64,000 bases of DNA from Cristatella mucedo (lineage: Eukaryota > Bryozoa > Phylactolaemata > Cristatellidae), in contig WPIO01000046.1 in NCBI GenBank assembly GCA_009760855.2, positions 1,429,001 to 1,493,000 of the forward strand, in the 5' to 3' direction. Positions 36,301-46,019 of this stretch are shown here, piece by piece (the stretch's first letter is position 1; every line of letters starts with the position of its first letter). The notes beneath the pieces are model-generated. The model was not told the origin of the DNA. It searched no databases and saw only the letters and a list, made by a program, of their open reading frames with translations. Position numbers and translations under genes: made by a program.

Positions 36301-38614
36301 TTGTGGCGGCGCAGTCGGCGAGGGGAGTGGAGGGGCCGACGATGGCAGAGGGCAAGGGAGGAGAAGGAAGAGAACAGCACCATCTTTTTGCCAGTCAAGT
36401 TTACCTCGTACAAACCTCAAATCCTTTGGAGACCGTGCATTTAGTTTGTGTGCTCCCAAAGCCCAGTACTCACTTCCGACTGGCATCACGACATCCCCTG
36501 ACTTGACCACATTTTAAAAGAAATTGAAAACACCTATTTAGGACAGCATTTAGTGGGTCCCTGTGACTCGTCCTTTATGTGCCTATGCATGCTGACACTG
36601 TGCATGCTACCACTAACCACACTTTCATGCTGACCCTGTGCATGTCACCCCTGACCATGTTACTCATGTTGCTCATCAAGCATGATACCACTCACTCATC
36701 ATTCAACCGTGCTTCTTTTGCATCAAATGTAAAGCTCCTAGAGAGATTTGAGTTCTCTGAGGGCGCTTTATCAAGTGCATTATTATTATTACTAGAAGCT
36801 TTAGCTCTGCAGGTCCTAGACTGTGGAATTCGCTTCCACAATTCTTACGCAACGACATCTACTCTCCAACTGCCGACTATGGCACATCTTTTTCAGCGGT
36901 CCTGAACTGCTACTTCTATGCTACTCACTACCTCAACTGCTCTCCTAACTCTGCTATGCTTCCCACTTTCTCTTTGTTGCGTGAGACGAAGTCTGTTGGC
37001 TACCGAATGCGTACCGAAAGCCGCTTAGGCTGTGAGTGCGCTATACAAAACTCTCCTGCGTAACACCCACATGGTCTTTATGACTTTGTGGAGTTACTGA
37101 CGGATATACATATTAAGTTGCAATGAGCCTGGTGCACTAAAGATTAGAGATAGGCACATGCATCTGTCGACCAGAAATGTATGTTCTCACACTCCATGCA
37201 CATCCATATACGCAAACATAATCACACAGCCCACAAGCATGCACACATCAATATGTGCACAAGCATGTCAACGTATGTTCACACCTTTCAAGCAAGCATA
37301 TGTATGTATGCCCATACCAGTGCATGTGGTGTATGAGTGTACGTGTGAGTTTGTGGGTGCGTTCGTGCATGTGGCCATGCGTGTGCGTTTGTGATGTGTG
37401 TAGTTGTTTGCGTTTGTGGGGGTGTGTTTGTGTGTGCGTGCGTGTGTGCACGCACAACTGCATGCATGCACAGAATGCAAGGAAGCACACGCAAGGAATA
37501 GAAGTGCATGCACATACAAGTACCAATACAAGTATAAATAAATTACAAATGCAAATACAAATGCAAATGCCAGTACACATAAGCGCATGTGCGCAGCACT
37601 TAAGAACGTGCTTTGAACACAACTAAAAGTCGAAAGTAAAAAATTTAAAAAAAATTGTGTCACGGAAGCCATGTTCAAAGGGGTTCAAGATCGGGCGGCA
37701 AGGCTGACAGTGTAGGGTGTCACTTGTTGCATGAATTTACGAGTTATCCGGCACTACACTGGTTTGGCTCAATGGTTAAGGTGCTCGCCTCAAATAAAGG
37801 TCAGCATGAATGTATTTGATGACAGACGTCGTGGGGCACATCTTTTCAGCCGTCCTGCACTGCTACTTCCATGCCACTCACTACCTCAATTGCCCTCCTG
37901 ACTCAAGCTATTCTTGTCGCTTTCTCTTTGTTGCGTGAGACGAAGTCTGTTGGCTACTGCGTGCACACCAAAAGTCACTTGAGCTTTGAGTGCACTATAG
38001 AAAACTCTACTACGTAACACCCACTTAGTTTTTATAGCTTTGTGCAGTGACGGACAGAAATACGTCACATTACGGCTTTCAGCCAATGCCACTTAGGCAG
38101 ATAGAATACGGTCAGGCAAGTTTAAAAAAAGCCGTGTGGAAGTCAAAGCTTTATTTACCATGTCAAACACTTCAAGTACAGACCAACATAATAACAAGCA
38201 CGATTTAGCATTTGAGGGCAGAATGTTATTGAATGAAATGTAGCAGGCCAACGGCTATCCTCCAGCACGTACTTACATGTTTCCGATTCAGAATGACGCA
38301 AAATGAGGGTTTATGCTGAGACAACTCCAGAGCATGCGTAAGGATTGGTTTGTACTGGATCACCCGAGATGACTCCAGGCCACAGTTGGCGCTAACCACA
38401 ACTTTGGCCTAGAAAAAAACGAGACACGTTGAACGAAGGTACCCTATTTCCAAAAGTCAACCACATTCTAATCCAGACGCAAGCACACTTCTGCTATCGA
38501 CGGCAAACAAAGTCGGGCAGGCTGTGGACGAAGCCATCTGCAGCCATCAGCAGCAGCCCCGAAAGACACACCGCTGTCGCTGCACGATACCTCTCCCTTT
38601 ACCCCCCCCCCCCC

Positions 38615-38708
<94 letters not shown>

Positions 38709-41700
38709 ATAGGCAGACAGACAGCTCGAACGTACCTTCGAATGGTTAATGCGTGCTGACAACTCCTTAGCAGCAAACCCGCCGAATACTAGCGAGTGAA
38801 TGGCACCGATGCGAGCACATGCGAGCATCGTTATTATGGCTTCGGGCACCATTGGCATGTAGATGAGCACTCGGTCGCCCACCGTGACGCCTAGGCTCGT
38901 GAGGACTGTTGCAAATCGGGACACCTTCAAACGATGACGAATGCCAAGCAGCACGAGGTCAGCTGCTGCCAGAGTCAGCCGTCGGGCGACTCGAGAGGCT
39001 TTCGATAGCGCCCAGCCGGTGGTTTTACTGTCGAACCTTATCCAGCAGCTCTCCATAGGTATACTTCTGCATGATGCCCGAGACGGGACTGTCGTATATG
39101 ATGGCTGTCTGATGCCGTCGGCCTCCCTCGACGTGCCGATCGACTGCATTGTAACAAGTGTTCATCTCGGCACCTACAAACCTACAGAACAGCTGGCTTT
39201 GGTTACTAGATTGGTTAGAATAGTTGGTATAACTTCGAAGAACATGATTGACTAGCACCGCAACCAGCATGACTGTGTGCAGCATGCACATGACCCAAGG
39301 TGCAACGTCATTGCTAGGGGATGCCTTAGACTAACTACTTACACAGTTACTGGCTAACCACATTTGCATGCTGATCCTTTTGAGTATCACCTCTAACCAT
39401 GTTATGCTTGTTGAGATTGAGCATGCTACCTACATTTACCATTCGATCATGCTTGTTTTGCAGCAAACGTAAAGTACCTAGGAAGAGATCAAATTTTCTA
39501 AGGGTACTACAACAAATGTATTATTTCTATTATTGGTATTATATTAGAGCTTTCTGAAGATTCCCATGTACCGCACTATTCGTGTTACGGCAATTTGCAT
39601 TACAGGTGCGCCCGAGTTGCAGAATGGTTAATCATACCACCCACTTCGGTGGCCATATTCTAGATCTCGTGATCACTAAGAATGTCCTCCCCACTGACCT
39701 TGTGGTGTGCCCACTGACCCTCTCAGATCATCGTTCGGTCTCTACTGTTCTTGCTCCCTTGTATGTACAGGGTAATGTCGAACTTGTCAAACCGCGTAAC
39801 TTACAAAGCATTGGCATAGACAAGTTTTCGAAATCCGTTTGTGATGCAGGTCTTCTTGATCTGCATTCAGACTCGACCGGCAGCCTCGATACCCTCACTG
39901 ATGCAATGAACATGACACTCAGGAGTGCTCTTGACAAGTATGCTCCCGTTCGCTCTATCTGTGTTCAAAGTCGTCGAGATTGCTTTCAATTTACAATAAA
40001 ACTCTTAAAGATGCACCAGGTTAGGCGCAGGCTTGAACGTCGTTTCAAGAAATCGGGGTCTGGTGCGGATCTAGTCAATTTCAAAGACTTTCTTCGAGTT
40101 TACACCCACAAGCTTAAAAAACCAGGGCTTCTTTTTTCATACAAAAGCTGAATTCCTGCCAGTCGGACACTAAACAGATTTATAAGACAGTAAACCATTT
40201 CCGGGCCAATGCTGTGAGGTCTGACTCCCCTCCCCAGATATTAAGGGCTCAGCCGAAAAGTTTTCAGCCTTCTTTACTGAAAAAATTGTGTACATTCGTG
40301 CCTCCATTAAGCTCCTCCGACTAAAGCAATCGCGGTTCCACAACCTGCGACCTTCCTTAAAAGGTTCTCCGAGATTTCTGCCTGCGATGTGGCTACCTTA
40401 ACAAGGTCCAGAAAAAAGAGCTCGTCTCCTGAAGACCCTATACCATCATCTCTGTGGTCTTCACCAGCAGACCAACTTAGCCCTGCCATAACCGAGAATT
40501 GTAATGCTTCTCAGGGAAAACAGGTCGTCCCCAAGTTCTTCAAATCGGCAATCGTTCGGCCCATACTTAAAAAGCCTGGATTAGATACAGAGGTCGTTGT
40601 AAACTATCGCCCAGTTTCCCTTCTTCCTTTCTTGTCAAAGATTCTTGAAAAAATTGTTGCTAAGCAGTTGGTTGAACATATTGAAGATAATGAAATGTCA
40701 GAAACATTTCAATCAGGGTTCAAGAGGCAGCACTCCACTGAAACTGCTCTCCTCCGTGTAAACAATGACATTCTACGTGGCAACGACGACGTGAATGTCA
40801 CTGCCCTAGCTCTGCTAGATCTGTCTGCTGCCTTCGACACCACTGATCACGATGTTCTGCTTGAACGATTGAGAACAACGATCAGTCTGGCAGACAAAGC
40901 ACTGGCGTAGTTTAAATCGTACTTGTCTGATCGTGTTCAATCCGTGTTTTGTGGGGATCAGGTCTCACACACGAGAAAGGTCACCTGTGGAGTCCCTCAA
41001 GGGTCTGTACCCGGTCCCTTGCAGTTCTCCATTTATACACAACCTCTGGGAACAGTGATTGAGGCCCGTGGAATGGGATATCACTTTTATGCTGACGATA
41101 CTCAAATACGATACAAATACGTTGTATTTGTCATTCGAACCGTCGGAATACTACTACTACTACTAATAATAATAATGCACTTGATATAGCGCCCTCAGAG
41201 AACTTAATCTCTTTCTAGGCGCTTTACATTTGCTGCAAAGGGAAATGCAATTGAATGGTGAGTAAATTCATGCTTGAAAAACAAACAAAATGAATAACAT
41301 GGTTAGGGGTGGGAATCTGCTGCAGCAACTGAGAAACTGAATGCTTGCCTTGCCGACATTCGATCCTGGATGTCGGAAAACTTCCTGAAATTAAATGAAG
41401 ATAAAACCGAACTGCTGCTCATAGGACACCATAAGCGTGTGGCTGGATTAATAGGCTTTGCTCTTCTAATAGGTGATGCTATTGTGCGACCATCACCACG
41501 TGCTCAAAATTTAGGTGTCATTTTCGACAGCTGCCTCAATTTTAAAAGCTTCATTCAGAAGACTGCTTCTACAGCTAGCCATCACGTCTGATCCCTATCC
41601 AAGATTAGGAGCTGTCTCCAACAGTGGCTTGTAAAAAATTTAACTAGCTCTTTAGTTCTGTCTCGGCTTGATTATTGGAATTCCCTTTCGGCTAGGCTAC

Positions 41701-42576
41701 CAAAGAAAGCTATTAGGACACTGCAGCAGACTATGAATATGGATGCAATGATAGTCTTCAAGTCCCAGCGGTTTGAGCACGTGTCTCCTTTGCTAAAAGA
41801 GCTAGGATATATGCCGGTTGAGCAACGGATACAGAGCAAAGTTCTTACGCTGACCCACAAGGCCCGCCACGGCTTGGCTCCTTCGTACCTAGCTGAACTG
41901 GTCCACCAGTTTCAGCCTGTTTGCACCCTCAGGTCCTGTGTGGACAATACATTAGCTGTTCCATTCCTCCACTTAAAGACAGTTGGCGACAGAAGCTTTA
42001 GCTGTGCAGGTCCTAGACTGCTGAACTAGCTTCCACAATTCTTACGCAACGACATCTACTCTCCTACTGCCGACTATTGCTCATCCTTTTCAGCGGTCCT
42101 GAGCTGCTACTTCTATGCTACTCACTACCTCAACTGCTCTCCTAACTCTGCTATGCTTCCCACTTTCTCTTTATTGCGTGAGACAAAGTCTGTTGGCTAC
42201 CGAATGCGTACCGAAAGCCGCTTAGGCTGTGAGTGCGCTATACAAAACTCTCCTGTGTAACACCCACATGGTCTTTATGACTTTGTGGAGTTACAGATGG
42301 AGATACATTACATTACATTACATTATGCAGCTTGTGCCCATACCCGTTGTTGCTCATACGAATTGTCTCTGTTAATAGTCATGGTGATAATAAAGCCTTT
42401 TTATAAGCACTATAGGCAAACACAATCTCCTTGAGGCAATTTAGCATATAAGCATGCCAATATCATGCAATCACGAACATGCTACCACGAACGAATTCAC
42501 ATGTTCCCTTTGCAGTCATTATGAAGTGCCTACCAATCGGGTTCCTTCTCTGAAGGTGCTATATATAAATAAATAA

Positions 42577-42619
<43 letters not shown>

Positions 42620-43023
42620 CACAAAACGATAGTCTTCTTTGCTTCTGGTGCTTCGGTATCCCTTTTTGGGGGGGTTGTTTAACTCCACTCAAGTTGCCCT
42701 AACGGTTCAGCTCCAAGGCTGTCAAGCGGCACATTCGAAAGCTCTTACCACTTCTGGAATGGTGGCCTGCTGTTATCCAGCACTTTTTGCCACGGCTTGA
42801 ACCAGGTTACATCTTTGGCAGCTTCTGCCCAGAACCCTTCGGGGTCCACCTCGGCACGCTGCCACGCTTCGTCGTACGCCGACTGGCGGCCCGAGCTGCC
42901 GCCTCTCCGCTGCTCGCTCGGGCAAGCAACGGTGGGCGTCGCGCAGCGACCGAGACTCCACAGCTCCGACGATCCCGGCATCGTCTGGCGCAGCATCCGC
43001 GCTCGTCTCAGCGTGGCGGCCAT
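22572..43023 (-). CDS. ACSS3: Acyl-CoA synthetase short-chain family member 3 (whole gene, 17 exons)
   Basis: The enzyme ligates short-chain acids, mainly propionate, to CoA via an acyl-AMP, and is mitochondrial in vertebrates. Seventeen exons join in frame to 2040 bases, or 679 residues; human ACSS3 is about 686. The first 50 residues are rich in Arg/Ser/Ala and poor in acid, fitting a targeting peptide. Adenylate-forming motifs appear in order: A3 [10 protein letters not shown] (residues 287-296), A4/A5 region [20 protein letters not shown], the DNWWQTETG motif near 435-442 whose Trp marks a small acyl pocket, A7/A8 [13 protein letters not shown]...[13 protein letters not shown], and A10 LPKTRSGK with catalytic Lys near 638. 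Introns are long and loaded with LINEs and microsatellites; one intron looks GC-AG. ACSS1 and ACSS2 fit less well: the C terminus [12 protein letters not shown] and the exon sequences follow ACSS3. Confidence 0.94.
23305..23470 (+). mobile_element. LINE-B 3' end with ATAC tail, abutting an ACSS3 exon
   Basis: It has the 'taccgaaagccccttgggcg' and 'cttcgtggagttacagacgg' blocks of LINE-B, then a (CATA)/(CATG)n tail that ends at 23470, the base next to ACSS3 exon 16. It is antisense to ACSS3. Confidence 0.85.
23471..23646 (-). CDS. ACSS3: ACSS3 exon 16
   Basis: Acceptor attgcttgtag|AT, donor CAG|GTATGT. It encodes [11 protein letters not shown]...[10 protein letters not shown]...[15 protein letters not shown] and carries the A10 catalytic Lys. 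The donor GTATGT comes from the microsatellite tail of the neighbouring LINE-B. Confidence 0.92.
23759..23858 (-). CDS. ACSS3: ACSS3 exon 15
   Basis: Acceptor ccacag|GCT in phase 0, donor GCAG|GTGTGT in phase 1. It encodes [20 protein letters not shown] then [13 protein letters not shown], the C-terminal subdomain. Confidence 0.92.
25345..25442 (+). mobile_element. LINE-A or SINE tail with (ATT)n
   Basis: 'ctctgagggcactatacaaatg' type ending followed by an (ATT)n run, preceded by a short diverged segment. The family within the shared-tail group cannot be told. In ACSS3 intron 14. Confidence 0.6.
25824..25946 (-). CDS. ACSS3: ACSS3 exon 14
   Basis: Acceptor ctctttcttag|GGA, donor GAAGAG|GTATGC, both phase 0. 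It encodes [16 protein letters not shown] then [13 protein letters not shown], the A7/A8 hinge region where the domains swivel. Confidence 0.94.
26158..26239 (-). CDS. ACSS3: ACSS3 exon 13
   Basis: Acceptor cccttcag|G completes Lys494; donor CCC|GTGAGT in phase 0. It encodes [20 protein letters not shown] then TYFSKFP, where the family has KLPLPPG...LW. Confidence 0.93.
26661..26724 (-). CDS. ACSS3: ACSS3 exon 12
   Basis: Acceptor ctgtgtag|TT, donor TCAA|GTACGT, 64 bases. It encodes [21 protein letters not shown], with the conserved GNIVVK junction. Confidence 0.9.
26851..26946 (-). CDS. ACSS3: ACSS3 exon 11
   Basis: Acceptor attctag|AA completes the Glu of WWQTE; donor AATG|GTACAC. It encodes [15 protein letters not shown] then [14 protein letters not shown]. 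Confidence 0.92.
27057..27160 (-). CDS. ACSS3: ACSS3 exon 10
   Basis: Acceptor tatttgtag|T, ends ACTG followed by GCAAGT: a GC donor, forced by phase and by the WWQT|ETG join. It encodes [20 protein letters not shown] then [14 protein letters not shown], the A5 region. Confidence 0.9.
27575..27615 (-). CDS. ACSS3: ACSS3 exon 9 (41-base small exon)
   Basis: Acceptor ggtttgtag|GAT, donor CAAAG|GTGCTG. It encodes [13 protein letters not shown] plus two bases of Ser. It links RRE of exon 8 to [10 protein letters not shown] of exon 10 in the right frame and matches the DP...LGk.Y.L spacing of ACSS3. Confidence 0.85.
27930..28445 (-). mobile_element. LINE-A copy, 5'-truncated
   Basis: It starts at an (AAT)n tail on +, then the complement of the LINE-A 3' UTR and the C-terminal RT coding ('gcatacgaactgaaggcacg'). 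Several deletions. In ACSS3 intron 8, same strand as the gene. Confidence 0.75.
28465..29100 (-). mobile_element. LINE-A copy, 5'-truncated
   Basis: The complement gives the tail 'gcacctagagagagattaag' and, further along, the coding for the SFGDRAF...PKAWNSLP C terminus. It is well preserved compared with neighbouring copies. Confidence 0.83.
29130..30546 (+). mobile_element. LINE-A copy split by a second LINE-A
   Basis: + strand RT C-terminal coding at 29165-29368 resumes at 29920 ('gtctaccaacctgtgcagtc') and ends in (ATT)n at 30546. The two halves are contiguous once the minus insertion is removed. Confidence 0.82.
29369..29919 (-). mobile_element. Nested LINE-A insertion
   Basis: 5'-truncated minus copy beginning with an (ATA)n tail, inserted in a + copy. 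Its flanks carry the direct repeat gtcta (29364-29368 and 29920-29924), a 5-bp target duplication. Confidence 0.85.
30547..31291. other. ACSS3 intron 8, plain part
   Basis: No repeats or further exons recognised. Confidence 0.5.
31292..31402 (-). CDS. ACSS3: ACSS3 exon 8
   Basis: Acceptor tttggttctag|GGC, donor GAGAA|GTAATG, both phase 0. It encodes [20 protein letters not shown] then [17 protein letters not shown]. Confidence 0.93.
31658..31753 (-). CDS. ACSS3: ACSS3 exon 7
   Basis: Acceptor gcatttccag|GTC, donor GAG|GTTGGT (weak, but fixed by the E|GKPVG join). It encodes [20 protein letters not shown] then [12 protein letters not shown], the A4 core. Confidence 0.94.
31985..32125. repeat. 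(CA)n microsatellite
   Basis: CA repeats, so (GT)n on the ACSS3 sense strand, lying about 235 bases upstream of the exon 7 acceptor. Confidence 0.93.
32315..32435 (-). mobile_element. LINE-A 3' end fragment
   Basis: Complement of the tail ('agagaactcaatctcttctt') and part of the 3' UTR ('gcatgcaatctgac'). Short and diverged. Confidence 0.65.
33169..33400. repeat. (CT)n microsatellite
   Basis: CT run with cctct/ttgct interruptions, so (GA)n on the ACSS3 sense strand, in intron 6. The long Ser/Leu ORFs here are repeat artefacts. Confidence 0.93.
33410..35290. other. ACSS3 intron 6, plain AT-rich part
   Basis: Nothing recognised. The text at 33.9-35.0 kb has weak, stop-ridden coding-like stretches that could be an old DNA transposon, but no motif is firm. 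Confidence 0.35.
35291..35398. repeat. CA-rich imperfect repeat
   Basis: Mixed (CA)n, (CG)n and tatata blocks, about 100 bases downstream of the exon 6 donor on the sense strand. Confidence 0.8.
35496..35576 (-). CDS. ACSS3: ACSS3 exon 6
   Basis: Acceptor ctgtctgtag|GCC, donor GGCGAG|GTACAG. It encodes [20 protein letters not shown] then WGINPGE. The first residue is Ala where the A3 motif usually ends in Gly. Confidence 0.92.
35966..36112 (-). CDS. ACSS3: ACSS3 exon 5
   Basis: Acceptor cgcttctctag|CTG, donor CCCAAG|GTGAGC. It encodes [12 protein letters not shown]...[17 protein letters not shown], the ATP-binding A3 motif. The exon is markedly GC-rich. Confidence 0.94.
36400..36794 (+). 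mobile_element. LINE-A 3' end copy
   Basis: From 'cctcgtacaaacctcaaatc' ([11 protein letters not shown] coding) to the tail and (ATT)n at 36780-36792. Confidence 0.83.
36795..37105 (+). mobile_element. LINE-B 3' end copy, joined to a LINE-A tail
   Basis: It begins 'gaagctttagctctgcaggt' immediately after the LINE-A (ATT)n tail and ends at 'tttgtggagttactgacgg'. A 5'-truncated element placed at another element's tail. Confidence 0.8.
37150..37480. repeat. CA/TG-rich cryptic simple sequence
   Basis: Irregular catgcacacat and gtgtgcgtgt repeats in ACSS3 intron 4. No coding. Confidence 0.7.
37752..37835 (+). mobile_element. SINE-2 head fragment
   Basis: 'tggtttggctcaatggttaa' with the A box, and then loss of the rest at a junction with a LINE-B copy. 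Confidence 0.65.
37836..38062 (+). mobile_element. LINE-B 3' end copy
   Basis: 'cttttcagccgtcctgcact' through 'agacgaagtctgttggctac' to 'tttgtgcagtgacggacag'. Confidence 0.78.
38277..38408 (-). CDS. ACSS3: ACSS3 exon 4
   Basis: Acceptor ttttttctag|GCC, donor AAACAT|GTAAGT, both phase 0. It encodes [20 protein letters not shown] then [20 protein letters not shown], matching the kVVVtAsfGiEp.R.v.Y.P block. Confidence 0.92.
38608..38706. repeat. (CT)n microsatellite beside an ACSS3 donor
   Basis: CT run, so (GA)n in the transcript, starting about 30 bases after the exon 3 donor at 38735. A C homopolymer of about 12 bases precedes it on the + strand. Confidence 0.93.
38736..38924 (-). CDS. ACSS3: ACSS3 exon 3
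   Basis: Acceptor cgtttgaag|GTG, donor TCGAAG|GTACGT, both phase 0. It encodes [40 protein letters not shown] and [23 protein letters not shown]. Strong family match. Confidence 0.95.
39037..39181 (-). CDS. ACSS3: ACSS3 exon 2
   Basis: Acceptor gctgttctgtag|G completes Trp92; ends in phase 0 at GATAAG|GTTCGA. It encodes [20 protein letters not shown] then [20 protein letters not shown]. Confidence 0.93.
39290..39537 (+). mobile_element. LINE-A 3' UTR fragment
   Basis: 'gcatgctgatcc' and 'cagcaaacgtaaagtaccta' blocks and a diverged tail with (ATT)-like ending. In ACSS3 intron 1. Confidence 0.7.
39600..42325 (+). mobile_element. LINE-B, longest copy (endonuclease C-term + RT, decayed)
   Basis: It starts in the endonuclease (HILDLVITK, then LSDHRSV with the catalytic SDH). 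RT follows: [19 protein letters not shown] (40.6 kb), [36 protein letters not shown] (40.85 kb), [10 protein letters not shown] (41.0 kb) and YHFYADDTQ (41.08 kb). The C terminus continues after a nested insertion and the copy ends with 'tttgtggagttacagatgg' and (ATTAC)n at 42303-42325. It belongs to the L2/CR1 group but is distinct from LINE-A. Stops and frameshifts make it inactive. It fills ACSS3 intron 1 antisense to the gene. Confidence 0.87.
41150..41311 (-). mobile_element. LINE-A 3' end nested in LINE-B
   Basis: It begins with an (ACT)/(AAT)n tail, then the complement of the LINE-A tail and 3' UTR, 5'-truncated at about 160 bases. The flanks carry ggaat at 41145-41149 and 41312-41316, a 5-bp target duplication. 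LINE-B coding resumes in register afterwards. Confidence 0.88.
42575..42616. repeat. (TA)n microsatellite
   Basis: TA run in ACSS3 intron 1, about 130 bases from the exon 1 donor. Confidence 0.93.
42749..43023 (-). CDS. ACSS3: ACSS3 exon 1
   Basis: ATG at 43023. It encodes [16 protein letters not shown]..., a basic leader consistent with mitochondrial import, and then [20 protein letters not shown] and [19 protein letters not shown]. Ends in phase 2 at AAGTG|GTAAGA. I chose this ATG because it opens the frame with a plausible leader; a start farther upstream was not excluded. Confidence 0.9.
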
Positions 43024-44204
43024 CGTTGCTGAGGTGACACCTCAAACGTCGACTGCACACAATGCCAAACAGTGTGCACAGCTGACTAGGAGATGGCCAA
43101 TGGCACGAGCTGAGCTGGTGGTGACCTGCAAATTCGAGGGCTTCGAGAAGTGAGAACTCAAGGCGGGCGGATATGCAAACAATCGCACCTCTACCGAGAG
43201 CAAGTGCAATATGCCCCGCGCAATGTGGGCACGTAACCCGGCCACAGCTCGCCATACGCACGTATGGTGGGATACTGCTAGCTGCTGCAGCTCCGTCGGG
43301 CCATCGGTTTGGCCACTGGCAGCTGGGGCCACTGGAAGTGCAGCAGATGGCCACCGGATGTGCCTCCGCCGCTCGCTAGCTAGGCACCGGTGTTCCGGTA
43401 TGATGACCCTCACTTGGCACGCGAAGCGACGGCAGCAGCTGCGGCATAGAGGACGAATTTGTCACAGGCGCAGGAGAGCTAGCCTTCAGGTGCTTCAGCT
43501 CGAGGCAACACGTGCTGACGCCGGCGCCACAAAGAGCCAGAAATTTAAAGCCTGTGCCGAGCCTCAGCTGACTCGGCCACGGCTGGCTACAGCCAACGCT
43601 CGCCGTGCTGGGCCTCACTCGTTCCGATGCCCCCTTTCTGGGCTGCAGCTGCCAAGAATGCAGCTTTGCAAAACCGCCTCTCAGCCCATAGTTCACAGAG
43701 CCGACGGTGCGGCTGTGTACACTTGGCTCACTCTTGTACCAGCACGTCGCACGGGTAACAAAAATCTTGCAATTTGCCGGCTAACGAGTGGGACCTTGAC
43801 CTCGCTCGACCTTGCTCGGACAGGAAAGCAATTCAGCGTACGAAAAAGAACGGCGGCAGCGAAGCGGGCTGGTGCACCTTGCTTCTCTTGAATGTAGAAG
43901 ACGAAAAGAAAATGCGCCTCGACCAGTGCCCCTGCTCTGCACAAGATGCCCCTGCGGCTATATCTTTATGCGCAGAGCCAACACCCCTAGAGAGTCTTCT
44001 CGAACCATCTGCTTTCCTGGCTCTGGTCGCTGTGCCTCAAACCAAACCCCCAACCAACCCTCGGGAGACGGTGCCTTCAGTTCTTGCGCAATTAAAGCTT
44101 GGACTTTCAGCCGACTGACATGAATTGCGACTCCTCCCATTCTGACTTCGTGAGAGTTAAGAGCCACACAAAAACCAGCCCGCTTCTCAAAGTATATGCT
44201 TGGT
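43024..44204 (-). promoter_or_regulatory. GC-rich 5' flank of ACSS3
   Basis: The stretch directly upstream of ACSS3 exon 1 is GC- and CpG-richer than surrounding DNA and free of recognised repeats to 44.2 kb. Presumed promoter and 5' UTR by position; no core element is clear. The many ORFs on both strands follow from low stop density. Confidence 0.35.
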
Positions 44205-44640
44205 CCAATGGCGAGTTGGTGAATTGTCCTTTACGTGCTTATGCATGCTGAAACTGTGAATATTCGTGCCTAGTTTAAGACCACCGACTGCACTTCCGCC
44301 AGCTTCTTGGAATCTGTTGCCCCCCCCCCCTCGTCCATTAGCACTGCAAGCAGACTGTGGGCCGCCTTTTATCGAAGAGCAACAATCCCGGCCTAGCAGC
44401 AGCACCCTGATTAGTGTCAATTAATTAAGCATAATAATTACTACAAGGTCAAGTGCAGGCTCACTCAAAATAACTTGCTGCTTGCATGCTTCGATGGTCC
44501 TATATTTGGCAACCTGCTTCTGCTTCTATTCCCTGTGGGCAAGTTACAAATCAGTCAGCTAGCTGTCATCCCTTCTATTTCAGCTTATGCTAAGTGCCTA
44601 AAAAGATTTAATACCCTCAACGGGCTGTAGAAGTGAATTA
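44205..44640 (+). mobile_element. Diverged LINE-A 3' end
   Basis: 'tttacgtgcttatgcatgct' and 'gctaagtgcctaaaaagatt' match the LINE-A 3' UTR and tail with many changes. An old copy. Confidence 0.55.
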
Positions 44641-44679
44641 GTATTAATCTGATCCTAATAATAGTTATAATACTAATAA

Positions 44680-46010
44680 TGTCTTCTGTATAGCACTCTA
44701 AGAGAACCGAACCTCTATCAAGGCGCTCAGCTGCAAAAGAAGCATTAACCATGAGTTAATGGCAAGCAGTCATCATGCTTAGACAAGCTTGCAAATGCAC
44801 GCAAGAAAACACAGCTGCTGGTTAGTAGGACCCCGGTCGGTGGCCTGCACTGAATCGTGCACACATGAGCACTAAAAGCACACAGGAAAAAAGATGAGGT
44901 TCTCACCGGGGCGCTACACAAAAGCATATTGCTCTTACCCTTAGCTACAACATAGTTTCTGACCTCAAAAACAAAAGGGACAATGCACTTGGTCGGAGCA
45001 AAGGCTTTGTGAAAAACCATGAGGTTTCTTTGGATGTTAAGTCGGACGATAAGGTGGTGTCAGTCGGCAGTGAGCTCCAGGCCGTATTAAGAGCACAGTA
45101 GCTGCAGGGACAGTCTAAGAGGGATTAGAAGTTAGGGGCAATACCAATCCACCAGAGTCAGAAGAGCAGGTGGTACGACACGGGGCCTGATGTGACACTA
45201 ATTCAGACCAGCAGGGCAGAGCAAGAGCATACATGGGCGACCGAGTCTTAAAAATCGATATGCTGCGTGACGGGCAGCCAGTGCAAACTGGCGAGCAGTG
45301 GTTCGATATGACAGTTGCATAGTTCAGATTTCACTCATGCATGGAGCAGCTTGGCACTGCTGTCCTTGTCGAAACAAGCCCGAAATGTTGCATTGTAGAT
45401 GAAAGTATGCAGACTTGACTGTGGAGATAAGTATGCTGTTCAAGCCGAAAGTTTGCAGCCATTTAAGTACAAATGCTGGCAATACCGGCTGTTAATGGAG
45501 CAGAGAAGAGTTTGAAATTATGGTCAGGGAAGGATCAAAGCACAATTACTGCTGCATTCCCTCAATCGCATACAAATGAAAGGCTAGATTATGGTAGGTG
45601 ATCAAACCGGCAGTGAGGGGGCGAGTATAAATTGTGAACAAAAGTGATACTAAAATGGATCCCTATAGCAGAGCATACGTCGAAGGCTCTCAACAGATGG
45701 CCGTTGACATCCACACTCTGAATACTTCCATGGAGGTAGTACCTAAGCCATTGTAGTACGGTACCTGGATGCCTGGTAGACGAGCCGACAGGCCCTCAAG
45801 GAAGATTTCGTGATCAATTGTATTAAAAACTACCAAGAGATCCAACTGAACTCAGCAGAAAGAGACAGGGAGCCGAGACAAGAGAGGAGAGAGAACCTAG
45901 GCAGCATTCCTGAGAAGGCAGTTGTACATTCGAATTAGTGCTGACTCGGTGAAGTGATTTGCCCTGAAAGCAGGCTGAAAATTACATAATAGGTTGGAAC
46001 TTTGAATATG
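44680..46010 (-). mobile_element. LINE-A copy, RT middle to 3' end
   Basis: The complement gives LLVVFNTIDHEIF (RT motif near 45.8 kb), the LDDH region near 45.4 kb and HWLPVTQ..F near 45.27 kb. The tail is at 44.69 kb. Diverged and stop-ridden; the longest minus LINE-A copy. Confidence 0.7.
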
Positions 46011-46019
46011 AGCAAAATG

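Noticed and set aside
39582-42029. Reverse transcriptase ORFs as a host gene
   Set aside because: They are parts of a frameshifted LINE-B, with a 3' tail and a nested insertion.
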